From positions 62,001-126,000 of the forward strand of contig NZ_PJBF01000055.1 in the NCBI RefSeq assembly GCF_002836505.1: 64,000 nt of DNA. Reading direction: 5' to 3'. The notes beneath the pieces are model-generated. The model did no database searches. It was not told the DNA's origin and saw nothing but the letters and a program-made list of their open reading frames with translations. How positions within the stretch are numbered: the stretch's first letter is position 1; each line of letters opens with the position of its first letter. The translations under genes and the position numbers were made by a program. The DNA comes from Psychrobacter sp. Choline-02u-9. Lineage in GTDB: Bacteria; Pseudomonadota; Gammaproteobacteria; Pseudomonadales; Moraxellaceae. Of this stretch, positions 1 through 9,723 are shown piece by piece.

Positions 1-2139
1 GGTCAGCTCTCGATAACGTTGTTCACCTGCATCTGCTAAGCGTGCAAACAGCGCTTCATACTCTGGCAACTCAGTCGGTTGTACCACAAACCTTGTCGAG
101 CAGGCTTTGAGTGTGCCTGTGATCGCCATGGTCAGCTCAAATACAGCGGTATCTGTATTGGCATACTTGGCATAGAGCACTTCACCTTGCTCAGTTACTT
201 TAATCTGCCCATGCAGCGTGCCTGCTGGCTGTGCCGCAATGGCTTTGTGCGTTGATCCACCACCACGGCTTACAGAGCCGCCACGACCATGGAACAAGCG
301 TGTTTTTATGCCATATTGCTCAGCAATGTTATTAATGGTTTGCTGTGCACTATAAAGCTGCCAAGCAGAGGTAATAATGCCGCCGTCTTTTGATGAGTCT
401 GAATAACCTAGCATAATCTCTTGCGTGTTATCCGTGTTCCGTAGCAGTCCACGATATAGTGGATTATCTAACACGGCAGGCAAGATTTTATCGATATTTT
501 TGAGATCTTCGATGGTCTCAAATAACGGTGCGACAGGTAGGTCAGCAGACAACTGACCTTCGTCATCAATCCTGCATAAGCCTGCAAACCGCATTAGCAG
601 CAATACTTCTAGTAGCTGGCTAGCGTTATTGGTCATCGAGATCACATAGCTACCAAAAGTAGCCTGTCCCACCAGTTTGCGTAGAGTAGCGACCGAATTC
701 ATCAGTGACAATTGCTCACGCGTTTTGTCTGTCAGGTTGTCAGTATAAATGAGCGGCGTGCCAGGTTTTTCTAGCAAGCGTGTGAGCCACTCTTGACGTT
801 CGGTTTCGCTTAACGTCTGATAATCAGGCAGGTTGGAGGCACTAGCAAAGATATCGGCAATCACTTCGCCATGGTATGACGACTCTTGACGGATATCGAG
901 CGCCGCCAAATGAAAGCCGCAAGTTTTGACCAAACGAATGACATCTAGTAGTAATCCTTCTGCGTGTGCTGTATCGTGTGTATTGACACTTTGACGGATA
1001 ATGCGTAGGTCTTCTAGTAATTCTTCTGGATTGGCATAGGCATCTTTTTCAGCTTCGATGTCCGTGCCTTTGCTTTGGATACGGCGATTGGTGGCTTTGA
1101 CTTTAGTCAGAATGATAGAGAGCAGGCGACGATATGGCTCATTGCCATAGTCATCGAGGTTATAGTCAAACACACGTTGATCGAGCTCATCATAACTTTT
1201 GATTTTGGCATATACGTCAGGTGAAACGGTGACAATGGTGTCACTATGAATCAGCTGTCGGCGCAGTTTTTTGAGTAGCACTTGATAGTGACGCAGCACG
1301 GTATCAGCATGCATCAATACAGCAAGTTCTGTGGTCTCAAAAGTCACAAAAGGATTGCCATCTCTATCACCACCAATCCATGAACCAAAGCTCATAAATG
1401 CAGGCAGTGGATAGTCTGTGAGCTCTGGATAGATGTCGACAATGGCTTTTTTGATATTACGATACACTTTAGGAATGGCATTGAACAAACTGGCATTAAA
1501 GTAATGCAAGCCATTGTTAATCTCATCATATACCAACGGCTTACGGGTGCGCACTTCGTCAGACGACCATAATAGATCAATCGTTTGCGCCGTTTGTTCT
1601 TTTGCTTGCTCGTAGGCGAAGCTGTTTTCGGTCACGTTGTTTAAAGCATCACTATGTGTGAATAGACTTTGTAAGATATTCATCGTAGTACGGCGACGCG
1701 CTTCGGTAGGATGCGCCGTAAATACAGGTGTAAACTTTAGCTGATCAATCAGCTCTTGCATTTGAGCAGGCTCAATATTGCGCTCACGACACTCAAGTAA
1801 GGTACGACGAAATGATCCTTCCCAGCTTTGCTCGGACTGCATACGCTGCGCATGACGCTGCTCACGCAAGTAATTCTCTTCGCTTAGATTGGCTAGGAAA
1901 AAATAGATAGAAAAGCCGCGTATGACGTTTTTTAAGGTTTGATTGTCCAAAGAAGCAATAAAATCGATAAGCTGCTGTTTATGTGCCTCATTCGGCTCAC
2001 GACGCTGCTGAATAAAGCCTTTACGCAGTGTCTCAATCGTATCTAGCGTGTGCTCACCAGATTGGCGAGAAATAGCATCGCCTAATAATGAACCCAACAA
2101 GCTGGTGCGTTTACGTAGTACGTTGTTATCTAGTGTCAT
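1..2139 (-). CDS. ppc: Phosphoenolpyruvate carboxylase, 5' part (runs off left edge)
   Basis: Carboxylates phosphoenolpyruvate to oxaloacetate, a cytosolic anaplerotic step. The 713 codons present start at ATG 2139, with a strong AGGAAGG ribosome site 7 bases upstream, and stay open to the window edge; the family is usually about 900 residues, so the C-terminal fifth or so is outside. Visible family motifs are the N-terminal catalytic TAHPTEA, then GSWIGGDRDGNP, and the glycine-rich RLFHGRGGSVSRGGG loop encoded near 240-305. It lies 160 bases downstream of the amino acid symporter gene on the same strand, so read-through from the hydroxyproline operon is possible but unproven. Confidence 0.96.
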   Translation of the reverse strand, partial: MTLDNNVLRKRTSLLGSLLGDAISRQSGEHTLDTIETLRKGFIQQRREPNEAHKQQLIDFIASLDNQTLKNVIRGFSIYFFLANLSEENYLREQRHAQRMQSEQSWEGSFRRTLLECRERNIEPAQMQELIDQLKFTPVFTAHPTEARRRTTMNILQSLFTHSDALNNVTENSFAYEQAKEQTAQTIDLLWSSDEVRTRKPLVYDEINNGLHYFNASLFNAIPKVYRNIKKAIVDIYPELTDYPLPAFMSFGSWIGGDRDGNPFVTFETTELAVLMHADTVLRHYQVLLKKLRRQLIHSDTIVTVSPDVYAKIKSYDELDQRVFDYNLDDYGNEPYRRLLSIILTKVKATNRRIQSKGTDIEAEKDAYANPEELLEDLRIIRQSVNTHDTAHAEGLLLDVIRLVKTCGFHLAALDIRQESSYHGEVIADIFASASNLPDYQTLSETERQEWLTRLLEKPGTPLIYTDNLTDKTREQLSLMNSVATLRKLVGQATFGSYVISMTNNASQLLEVLLLMRFAGLCRIDDEGQLSADLPVAPLFETIEDLKNIDKILPAVLDNPLYRGLLRNTDNTQEIMLGYSDSSKDGGIITSAWQLYSAQQTINNIAEQYGIKTRLFHGRGGSVSRGGGSTHKAIAAQPAGTLHGQIKVTEQGEVLYAKYANTDTAVFELTMAITGTLKACSTRFVVQPTELPEYEALFARLADAGEQRYRELT

Positions 2140-2299
2140 CTTCAACCTTCCTATCAAATGAGTGGATACAATACTATGGTTATCTTATACGTAATATCCT
2201 TATGGTTTTTTGCAATTTAACATAAATAGGTGAGGCCTGCTTGATGTTGATAGCAACTTTTTTACTAGTAGATATTAGCAGACCTCTAATGCACTATTA

Positions 2300-3757
2300 T
2301 TAAAGCGATTTTTTATGACCATGCTCATTGCTATATTCTATCCAAAAGTCCGCATTATCCACTCCAGCCTTTCTAGGGTCAAAGACAGGGTTTATACCTA
2401 ATTTCATCTGCTCGTCGTAGTCTTTTAGAACTTTTAGAGCAACTTTACTTAGCAGTAAAATGGCAATGAAATTCAGGTAGCACATACTGCCAAACCCTAT
2501 ATCACCTAACGCCCACATCATACCGATTGACTGAACACTACCAGTGAAACAAACGATTAAAAATACCAGTTTGAGTACATGCTTGAGAATGGGGTAGCGC
2601 AGTTTATTGTCCAAATAGACCAACGTAGTTTCGGCGATATAGTAATAAGCAACCAAGCAGGTGAAGGCGAATAAAAAAATAGCAATCGCAACAAAACCAC
2701 TTCCATACTGGTTAAAGACAGTAGAGACAGCCGCTTGGGTAAATGCCGTACCAGCTTCAATACCAGGCATATTATCAACTAGGGTTACACCTTCAGGGGT
2801 CACCACGTTATACATGCCAGTTGATAGAATCATCAACGCTGTTGCAGTACAGACAAGCACCGTATCGATGTAGATAGAGAAGCTTTGCACTAAGCCTTGT
2901 TTGGCAGGATGTGATACTTCGGCTGCCGCTGAGCTAAAGGTCGCCTCACCAGCACCCGCAACGTTTGAGAAAACAGCACGGCGTACGCCCCAAGAGATAG
3001 CGGTCCCAACCATACCACCAAACACTGCATCCATGCCAAAAGCGCTCTTAAAGATAAGTGCAAACATTGCAGGGATATTTTGAGCGTTAAATGCCAATAC
3101 AATCACCATCATGAGGATATAACCAATTGCCATGACAGGTACGACTTTTCCTGCAAAATTAGCAATACGCTTCACACCACCAAATATAATGATACCTAAG
3201 AGTACGACAAGGATAACTCCTGTTACAACGGGCGGTATATTAAATGCTGTATTAAAAGAGTCCGCAATGGTATTGGCCTGAACACCAGGCACTAACATGC
3301 CGTAAGATAGACAGGTCACGATAGCGACGATGATAGCAAAAGGTTTTAGCTTTAATCCTCTTTCAATATAGAACGGGGAGCCGCCACGATATTGATCACC
3401 GACCTTATGTTTGTATACCTGCGCTAAGGTAGACTCAATAAAAGCGCTAGCACCACCTAACACACCCATGAAAATCATCCAAAATACTGCCCCAGGGCCA
3501 CCTGCTGCAATGGCTGTTGCAACCCCAGCGATATTACCCACACCAATACGTCCTGATAGCGCCATACAGAAAGCTTGGAAGGAGCTAATCCCAGCTGATG
3601 AGCTTTGTTTGTCGAACAACAGACTAATCATTTCTTTGAAATAACGGATTTGTACGGCGCGAGTCATAATCGTAAAATATATGCCGACGCCTAACGCAAG
3701 ATAGACCAGGGCGTCACTCCAAATATACCCGACGATAGTATTGATGATATTTTCCAT
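2300..3757 (-). CDS. Sodium:alanine/glycine symporter family (AGCS) transporter
   Basis: A 485-residue inner-membrane protein of the AGCS (alanine or glycine:cation symporter) family, predicted to import a small neutral amino acid with Na+. It has many hydrophobic segments over its whole length and family-typical stretches such as ALSGRIGVGNIAGVATAI near residue 65 and GAGEATFSSAAA near residue 270. Its start has an AAGGAAG ribosome site. It is the last gene of a five-gene same-strand run, 67 bases after the aldehyde dehydrogenase. From context I infer that it takes up hydroxyproline or proline; the family itself is known for alanine and glycine, so the substrate is a guess. Confidence 0.85.
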   Translation of the reverse strand: MENIINTIVGYIWSDALVYLALGVGIYFTIMTRAVQIRYFKEMISLLFDKQSSSAGISSFQAFCMALSGRIGVGNIAGVATAIAAGGPGAVFWMIFMGVLGGASAFIESTLAQVYKHKVGDQYRGGSPFYIERGLKLKPFAIIVAIVTCLSYGMLVPGVQANTIADSFNTAFNIPPVVTGVILVVLLGIIIFGGVKRIANFAGKVVPVMAIGYILMMVIVLAFNAQNIPAMFALIFKSAFGMDAVFGGMVGTAISWGVRRAVFSNVAGAGEATFSSAAAEVSHPAKQGLVQSFSIYIDTVLVCTATALMILSTGMYNVVTPEGVTLVDNMPGIEAGTAFTQAAVSTVFNQYGSGFVAIAIFLFAFTCLVAYYYIAETTLVYLDNKLRYPILKHVLKLVFLIVCFTGSVQSIGMMWALGDIGFGSMCYLNFIAILLLSKVALKVLKDYDEQMKLGINPVFDPRKAGVDNADFWIEYSNEHGHKKSL

Positions 3758-3824
3758 AACTTTACTTCCTTGTAATGTTTTTGGTTATGCTGACTTGGGC
3801 GTGGATAGCGGACAATGTCAGTTC

Positions 3825-5312
3825 TTAGTTCACCAACCAGATAGTTTTGGTTTGGGTATACTGGGACAACGCCTCTAAGCCATTGTCACGACCGCCGAAG
3901 CCAGATTGTTTATAACCACCAAAAGGTGTCGTAATATCGCCCTCAGAAAAACCATTAATCGAGACGGTACCAGCTTTAATAGCGGATGCCACGCGGAATG
4001 CGCGATGGATGTTTTGTGTATAAAAGGAAGCGGCAAGCCCATAATTACTCTGATTGGCGAGCTGAATAGCTTCCTCTTCGGTTTCAAAACTAGTGACAGC
4101 TAAAAGTGGACCAAAAACTTCTTCTTTAAACAGCGTCATGTCTGGGCTGACATTATCAAAGACGGTAGGCTCGATATACCAGCCACTACCGAGTTCATCG
4201 TGGATACGTCCACCTGCGATCAAACGAGCACCCTCCGTTTTTGCAGTATTGAGATGTGATATTACTTTCTCAAAATGCGCTTTTTCGATCATTGGGCCAA
4301 TAGCGACCTCGGGGTCGTAAGGATGACCAACCTTCCAAGACTGAAGACCTTCTTTTAATAGTGTTAATAAGGCTTCTTTTTGACTAGAATGGACAAGTAG
4401 ACGTGAACCACAGCTACAGTTTTCGCTCATATTCCAAAAGGCAGCGGATAAAATATGATCGATGGTTTGTTCATTGATAATGGCATCTGCAAAGACGATT
4501 TGAGGGCTTTTGCCACCACACTCTAAGACGACTTCCTTAAGATTGCTTTGTGCAGAGTACTGTAGAAACAGTCGACCGACTTCGGTTGATCCTGTAAAAG
4601 AAACCATATCAACATCCATATGCTGACCGAGTGCTGCACCTACTTCTTCACCAAGCCCACAGACTAACTGTAACGCCGCTTTTGGCACGCCAGCCTCGTA
4701 CGCTAATTGTGTTAATCGATATGCTGAGAGCGAGGTCAATTCAGCAGGTTTAACAATGACTGAGTTGCCAGTTATTAATGCGGGTGCAACTTTCCATGCA
4801 TACATTTGTGCTGGAAAGTTCCATGGTAGTACTGCACCCACTACACCAATAGGCTCTTGTACCACAAGGCCTAGCGCATCAGCTCCAGTAGGAGCAACCT
4901 TGCCAAAAACTTTATCAGCCGTTTCGGCGTACCATTCGAAGGTTTCAATCGTAGCGGGCAGGTCAGTGTTGAGACATTCCGTAATAGGCTTGCCTGCATC
5001 GACGCAATCTAAGGCAGCTAACTCATCCATATGCTCATGCATTAACTGACACCAACGCTGCATGATAGCTTTGCGCTCTGCAGGAGACATCCGTCGCCAC
5101 TTACCATGTTCAAAAGCATCTCGGGCTGCCGTTACCGCTGTATTAACATCTTGCTGACTTCCATTAGCAATGCTACCTATACAGGTATTATCAATAGGGC
5201 TGTAGTTAGGGAGTGTTGTCTCGGATACTGGTGCTGTGGTATCTATTAAATGGCCTGCCCAAAGCTGTTGGTTGCTGGCGAGTTCGAAGACTTGCGCTGT
5301 GGTCATACTCAT
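3825..5312 (-). CDS. Aldehyde dehydrogenase, probable 2-oxoglutarate semialdehyde dehydrogenase
   Basis: A 495-residue NAD(P)+-dependent aldehyde dehydrogenase of normal family length. The general base Glu264 (in LECGGKSP) and the catalytic Cys299 (in ENCSCGSR) are both present, and the nucleotide-binding FTGSTEVG is at 239-246. By sequence alone it resembles the PuuC/AldH type, acting on omega-amino or semialdehyde substrates. Its place between the DHDPS-family deaminase and the transporter points to the last step of hydroxyproline breakdown, oxidation of 2-oxoglutarate semialdehyde to 2-oxoglutarate. The general class is firm; the substrate is inferred from neighbours. An in-frame ATG at 5306 is an equally possible start. 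Confidence 0.87.
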   Translation of the reverse strand: MSMTTAQVFELASNQQLWAGHLIDTTAPVSETTLPNYSPIDNTCIGSIANGSQQDVNTAVTAARDAFEHGKWRRMSPAERKAIMQRWCQLMHEHMDELAALDCVDAGKPITECLNTDLPATIETFEWYAETADKVFGKVAPTGADALGLVVQEPIGVVGAVLPWNFPAQMYAWKVAPALITGNSVIVKPAELTSLSAYRLTQLAYEAGVPKAALQLVCGLGEEVGAALGQHMDVDMVSFTGSTEVGRLFLQYSAQSNLKEVVLECGGKSPQIVFADAIINEQTIDHILSAAFWNMSENCSCGSRLLVHSSQKEALLTLLKEGLQSWKVGHPYDPEVAIGPMIEKAHFEKVISHLNTAKTEGARLIAGGRIHDELGSGWYIEPTVFDNVSPDMTLFKEEVFGPLLAVTSFETEEEAIQLANQSNYGLAASFYTQNIHRAFRVASAIKAGTVSINGFSEGDITTPFGGYKQSGFGGRDNGLEALSQYTQTKTIWLVN

Positions 5313-5364
5313 TAGATTGTCCTTTTCTATACAATGGTAGGAATGATAAGAATGGTGCGATGTA

Positions 5365-6228
5365 TCAAGACAGAAGTGCTAAAAATGACTGAGTCTCTTC
5401 TTTTGACATATCAGTCAAAGGTAGTCGTACTGACCCAATATTGATGCTCCCGTTAATGCAGCCTGCTTTGGCTTTTTGGTTATAGTTTCCAGACTCCATA
5501 GAGTGGATAGCAGGATACATGGCTGTCATCAGCTCCTTAGCATGGTTCCAATCGCCTTTTTGTGTGGCTTCAAACAATGCGACTTGTTCTGCTGGAAATA
5601 CGTTAGCCGCACCAGCGATCCAGCTCTTAGCACCCCAAAAGAAGAAATCTACTGGTTGGTCGTCACAACCACAAACCACTTCAAAGTTTTCAAAATCAGC
5701 CTGTAGCATACGTAATGCATGGCTAAAATCGCCGCTGCTTTCTTTGACACCTACAATATTGGGATGTTTGGATAAATGCGCGACGGTTTCAAACTCAATG
5801 CTTACACCGACGCGTGCTGGAAAATTGTACATAATGATAGGTAAGTCAGTGGCATCAGCGACGGTTTCAAAATGCGCAATAATACCGTCTTGGTCTGGTA
5901 GGCTATACGGATTGGCTGATAACATTAAGCCGTCGTAGCCCAAGTTTTTGGCTTGGTGAGCAAGTTCGATAGAATGATTGGTCGATAAACTGTTGATACC
6001 TGCAATTAGAGTGACTTTGCCTTTGGCAGCGTCAGCGATAGTGGTCAAAACCAGCTCACGCTCTGCAGGCGAGAACGTGTAGTATTCCCCCGTTGTACCG
6101 CAAGCTACGATTCCGGTAACGCCTTTTTCTATGAATACATTGACCAGTTCGGTTAACTTTTGAGTATCAATATCTCCATTAACATCGAAAGGAGTAACGA
6201 TAGGGACTAAAACGCCATGAATGTTCAT
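5365..6228 (-). CDS. DHDPS/NAL-family protein, probable pyrroline-4-hydroxy-2-carboxylate deaminase
   Basis: A 287-residue class I aldolase-fold enzyme of the dihydrodipicolinate synthase / N-acetylneuraminate lyase family. It keeps the GTTGE turn (residues 44-48), Tyr134 in YNFPARVG and the Schiff-base Lys162 in VGVKESSG. A biosynthetic DapA is possible by sequence, but the gene sits 100 bases after an amino acid dehydrogenase and 52 bases before an aldehyde dehydrogenase in a hydroxyproline-type operon. That argues for the deaminase converting 1-pyrroline-4-hydroxy-2-carboxylate to 2-oxoglutarate semialdehyde. The AAGGAT ribosome site lies 7 bases upstream of the ATG. Confidence 0.85.
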   Translation of the reverse strand: MNIHGVLVPIVTPFDVNGDIDTQKLTELVNVFIEKGVTGIVACGTTGEYYTFSPAERELVLTTIADAAKGKVTLIAGINSLSTNHSIELAHQAKNLGYDGLMLSANPYSLPDQDGIIAHFETVADATDLPIIMYNFPARVGVSIEFETVAHLSKHPNIVGVKESSGDFSHALRMLQADFENFEVVCGCDDQPVDFFFWGAKSWIAGAANVFPAEQVALFEATQKGDWNHAKELMTAMYPAIHSMESGNYNQKAKAGCINGSINIGSVRLPLTDMSKEETQSFLALLS

Positions 6229-6328
6229 ATAAATATCCTTATTTGGAAGTAAAAGCCGTTAGTAAGCCATGAGCTATTAGCGACGTTGTTGGTTCTATGA
6301 ATTGTCATAGAGATAAGATGTTCGATTA

Positions 6329-7591
6329 TTATTTAAAAGACTTACGTTTGAAGCGATTTAGACGATAGGCAGTAGGATCTACCATGGCAGTATCGACAAA
6401 ATACAAAGCCGCGATCATCTGTGCGCTTACCACAGCTTGGGTCAGACCTAGATGCTGATGACCAAAGTTTAAAAAGACTGAGTTATGTTTATCTATGATG
6501 GGTAGCGAGTCTGCTGTAGAAGGTCTAAACCCCATCCATTGCGTATTGCTGTCACTATCTAGTGGGGCCTTTAGCATTGCTTGAGCTTGTTTCAACAGCA
6601 TATTCGCACGGTTCATGTTTGCTGGCGCCTCAAGTCCTGCATACTCAACAGTGCCAGCCAAGCGCAGCCCTTTCTCCATTGGTGTCATAATAAAGCGGCG
6701 ATCCATGCTAGAAATAGGGATGTTGAGACGCTGACTTTCGTTAGGAAGCATCAGGTGATAGCCTCGCTCTGTATCCATTGGTACTGAGACGCCTGTTAGC
6801 TGTTTGGCTAAGGCTTTGGAATGAGCTCCTGCGGCGAGCATAATTTTGCTGGCATGAAGCTGCTTTTGTGTCGTCGTCAAACGAATACCATCAGTTATTA
6901 CTTCCGCGCTCAGAACACGGCAGTTTTCATAAATTTGACCACCAAGCGATCTAAAAATAGTGCTTAATTTATGGGTAATGGCTTCTATATTGGTGATATG
7001 CCCTGTCTCTGGAAAAAACAAAGCACCCAGTTGATTGTCTTTTAACGCAGGCTCAAGATCTGTCAGTGCTGACTGTGAGAGTAGGTTGTTAGAAACCCCT
7101 AAACTATTTAAGCGTTGACCATGTTCAGTCAGCACTTTTAGACTGTTGGGCGTCTCTGCAGTTAATACAGAGCCTTGTATTTGCACCCAAGAATGTAACT
7201 GCCACTCTTTGGCAAAATCTTGCCAAGCTTGAAGGCTCTGTGCATTTAATGCCAAAAGCGCTTGGTGACTACGTGCAAATGGTTCGGTACGCATATTAAG
7301 TAATAACTTGAATGCCCATGGTGCTAAGCGTGGAAGGTAGCGCCAATCTATCCGCAGAGGCCCTTCAGGGTTGAGTAGCATGGCAGGAACATGTCGTAGG
7401 ATACTGGCATCAGCAATAGGGAAAACCTGTTCAGTGGCAATGTGACCTGCGTTACCATAAGTTGCACCGCGACCGATTTTATCGGCTTCCAAAATCGCAA
7501 CTTTTACCCCGCGAGACTGTAGGGTAACCGCAGCACATAGCCCGATAATGCCACCACCGATAATATGTATATCAAACACTTGTGTGTCCAT
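6329..7591 (-). CDS. FAD-dependent D-amino acid dehydrogenase-like, probable cis-4-hydroxy-D-proline dehydrogenase
   Basis: A 420-residue DAO-superfamily flavoprotein. An N-terminal dinucleotide-binding fold is seen as IIGGGIIGLCAA (residues 10-21) followed by an acidic strand end (AILEAD), then GATYGNAGHIA. A C-terminal GFRPSTADSLPIID and FGHQHLGLTQA, typical of DadA-like enzymes, close the FAD site. Placed 69 bases after the epimerase gene, it most likely oxidises cis-4-hydroxy-D-proline to the pyrroline that the next enzyme deaminates. A general D-amino acid dehydrogenase is the alternative; the operon supports the narrower call. No signal peptide or membrane segment is evident. Confidence 0.86.
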   Translation of the reverse strand: MDTQVFDIHIIGGGIIGLCAAVTLQSRGVKVAILEADKIGRGATYGNAGHIATEQVFPIADASILRHVPAMLLNPEGPLRIDWRYLPRLAPWAFKLLLNMRTEPFARSHQALLALNAQSLQAWQDFAKEWQLHSWVQIQGSVLTAETPNSLKVLTEHGQRLNSLGVSNNLLSQSALTDLEPALKDNQLGALFFPETGHITNIEAITHKLSTIFRSLGGQIYENCRVLSAEVITDGIRLTTTQKQLHASKIMLAAGAHSKALAKQLTGVSVPMDTERGYHLMLPNESQRLNIPISSMDRRFIMTPMEKGLRLAGTVEYAGLEAPANMNRANMLLKQAQAMLKAPLDSDSNTQWMGFRPSTADSLPIIDKHNSVFLNFGHQHLGLTQAVVSAQMIAALYFVDTAMVDPTAYRLNRFKRKSFK

Positions 7592-7660
7592 GAGACTCTC
7601 GCTTTTCTGACCTTACTGAGCAGTGATTGGTTGCGTTCTAGAAGCCATACAAACGGGTAT

Positions 7661-8650
7661 TTATAAAGAAATACCCCATTTGAATGGATCGCTGTCTTGA
7701 ACGATGAGAGAGGTCTCTGCACATACGTAGGCGTACCCTCGGATCGTGGGGATAATAGTATTGATAGGGTGGTTATGAAGAGGGTTATGATTACTAAGCA
7801 CATCAATAGGCTGATAGCTGGCACTAAAGACACTGCCAATGATGCTTTGCTGATACCAAGTCTCACCAGGTGCGAGTACATTGTCGGCGGCTAAGCAAGC
7901 CAATTTGGCACTGGTTCCAGTACCACAAGGAGAGCGATCGTAGGCAGATCCAGGGCATAATACGAAGTTTTTGCTGTTAGTGCCGGTGAGATCGCTCTTG
8001 CCAAACAGTTCTATATGATCAATTTCGCCATTGTTAGCACCCATAATTCCAGACTTATGAAGTGCTTCCTTAATCTGTATGCTAAATTGAGTAAGCGCCT
8101 CAACATTATTGGCTTCAATAGCTTGCTTATGATCGTTGACTAAGAAAAACCAATTACCACCCCAAGCAATATCTCCATAGATAGGACCGATATTGGGTAC
8201 TTGAACTTCTACTTGTTTTTGGTAGCGATAAGAGGGGACATTTTGGACGCTACAACTACCATCATCATGCAAGGTTGCTTTAACTAGGCCTACGCTTGTT
8301 TCTAGATAGTGATCACCAGCGGTTATCTTTTGTTGATAAGCTAGAGATGCAATAACGCCGATAGTGCCATGGCCACACATACCTAAATAGCCATGATTAT
8401 TAAAGAAGATCACGCCAGCCGTGGCACGAGGATCAGAAGGCGGGCACAAAAGCGCTCCGACAAGCACATCATTACCACGAGGTTCTAGGATAATACTTTG
8501 ACGTAAATGATCGAAATTCTGTTTGAAGTCTTGAAGTTTTTCTTGAATAGATTGCCCACTAAGCTCAGGAAATCCTTCATACACCATACGAGTAGGTTCA
8601 CCGCCAGTATGCGAATCAATAATCTTAAGAGTGAAAAGCGTATCAAACAT
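7661..8650 (-). CDS. 4-hydroxyproline 2-epimerase (proline racemase family)
   Basis: A 329-residue proline racemase-family enzyme, normal length. Both catalytic cysteines are visible: Cys92 in MCGHGTIG and Cys242 in [11 protein letters not shown]. Two cysteines mark racemases and epimerases; the related trans-3-hydroxyproline dehydratases have Thr at the second position, so that function is unlikely. Among racemases, the operon (amino acid dehydrogenase, DHDPS-family deaminase, semialdehyde dehydrogenase) indicates trans-4-hydroxy-L-proline to cis-4-hydroxy-D-proline epimerisation. It is the promoter-proximal gene, divergent from the AraC regulator across 213 bases, with an AGGTAGG ribosome site. 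Confidence 0.92.
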   Translation of the reverse strand: MFDTLFTLKIIDSHTGGEPTRMVYEGFPELSGQSIQEKLQDFKQNFDHLRQSIILEPRGNDVLVGALLCPPSDPRATAGVIFFNNHGYLGMCGHGTIGVIASLAYQQKITAGDHYLETSVGLVKATLHDDGSCSVQNVPSYRYQKQVEVQVPNIGPIYGDIAWGGNWFFLVNDHKQAIEANNVEALTQFSIQIKEALHKSGIMGANNGEIDHIELFGKSDLTGTNSKNFVLCPGSAYDRSPCGTGTSAKLACLAADNVLAPGETWYQQSIIGSVFSASYQPIDVLSNHNPLHNHPINTIIPTIRGYAYVCAETSLIVQDSDPFKWGISL

Positions 8651-8863
8651 GACTGCCTACCTGATTCATCCGTGAGTTAATATACTGTTAGCATTATTCA
8701 TAAATGAACAAAGCGTAAATATAGAATGACGTTTTTCAGAAAAGCAGTCTTGATGTTTTTATATGAATAAATGCGCATTTCTGCACAGGTTATAAGGATA
8801 TTTAGGAGTATAAATATTGTGTAGCACCCTAAAATACCTGAAAAGCTCAACGACAAGCTTGAG

Positions 8864-9682
8864 ATGCTATATGGGAATATACCGATGCGGCCGTTAGTAT
8901 TAGAAACACCTACAGAACAACTGTCAAAACACCTACAGACTTATCAACCAGCCAATTTTGATGAGTTTGTTGGCAATATATCATTATTGATGCCTTTGTT
9001 TGACACTATGAAAAATGTGGTGTTTTTTGTTAAAGATGACCAAGCATGCTATCGATTAGTCAGTAAAACGCTCATTAGACGCAGCGGGCTTAAAAACAAA
9101 AAAGCACTAATAGGACTGACTACAGAGCAAGTCTTTCTGGAGTCTCAGGGCAAGGATTATCTCAATCAGGATCTGAGAGTGTTAAAGGAAGGCAGGGAGA
9201 TTGTTGATAAGTTAGAACTTCATAGTTATGCATCAGGACAGCTGGGATGGTGTATCACGCAAAAAATCCCCGTCTATGATGTAGAAAATCATATTGTAGC
9301 GATGGTAGGTATATCAATAGATATTGATGAAGATAACGAGCGGATATTACGCAAACACGCTCGATTGGCAAGCGTAGATCAATACGTACGAGACAATCTT
9401 GATCAAAAAATTAATATTGGTGAATTGGCGAAATTGGCAAATCTTAGTCAATCGCAATTGGAGCGTACCTTCAAAGCAGTACTGAATATGTCACCCATTC
9501 AGTTTGTACAAAAAATCCGTCTAGAGCATGCCATTCGATTATTAGCGAATCATAAGCTAACAGTAACTCAAGTCTCCTTAAACTGTGGATACGGTGATCA
9601 TAGTGCCTTTAGTCGACAGTTTAAGCAGTTTACTGGGATGTCTCCTGTGAACTTCCGTAGAATACATTTCAAAGAAGCATAA
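8864..9682 (+). CDS. AraC-family regulator with N-terminal PAS-like domain
   Basis: A 272-residue transcription factor. Residues about 40-150 look like a PAS sensor domain (KNVVFFVKDDQACYRLVS, then IVAMVGISIDID at its end). Residues about 165-267 are a typical AraC double helix-turn-helix (NIGELAKLANLSQSQLERTF, then VSLNCGYGDHSAFSRQFK). It is divergent from the hydroxyproline operon and is probably its activator, sensing hydroxyproline or a pathway intermediate; this is inferred from position. The ATG at 8885 (Met8) has GGGA 8 bases upstream and may be the true start, since no good ribosome site precedes 8864. Confidence 0.85.
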   Translation: MLYGNIPMRPLVLETPTEQLSKHLQTYQPANFDEFVGNISLLMPLFDTMKNVVFFVKDDQACYRLVSKTLIRRSGLKNKKALIGLTTEQVFLESQGKDYLNQDLRVLKEGREIVDKLELHSYASGQLGWCITQKIPVYDVENHIVAMVGISIDIDEDNERILRKHARLASVDQYVRDNLDQKINIGELAKLANLSQSQLERTFKAVLNMSPIQFVQKIRLEHAIRLLANHKLTVTQVSLNCGYGDHSAFSRQFKQFTGMSPVNFRRIHFKEA

Positions 9683-9723
9683 ATAAAAGCAAAAAATATG
9701 GTTTTTGATTTTAAAATAACTCT

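Noticed and set aside
5519..5938. 139-codon plus-strand open frame
   Set aside because: Lies wholly antisense to the DHDPS-family gene, with no family match or ribosome site.
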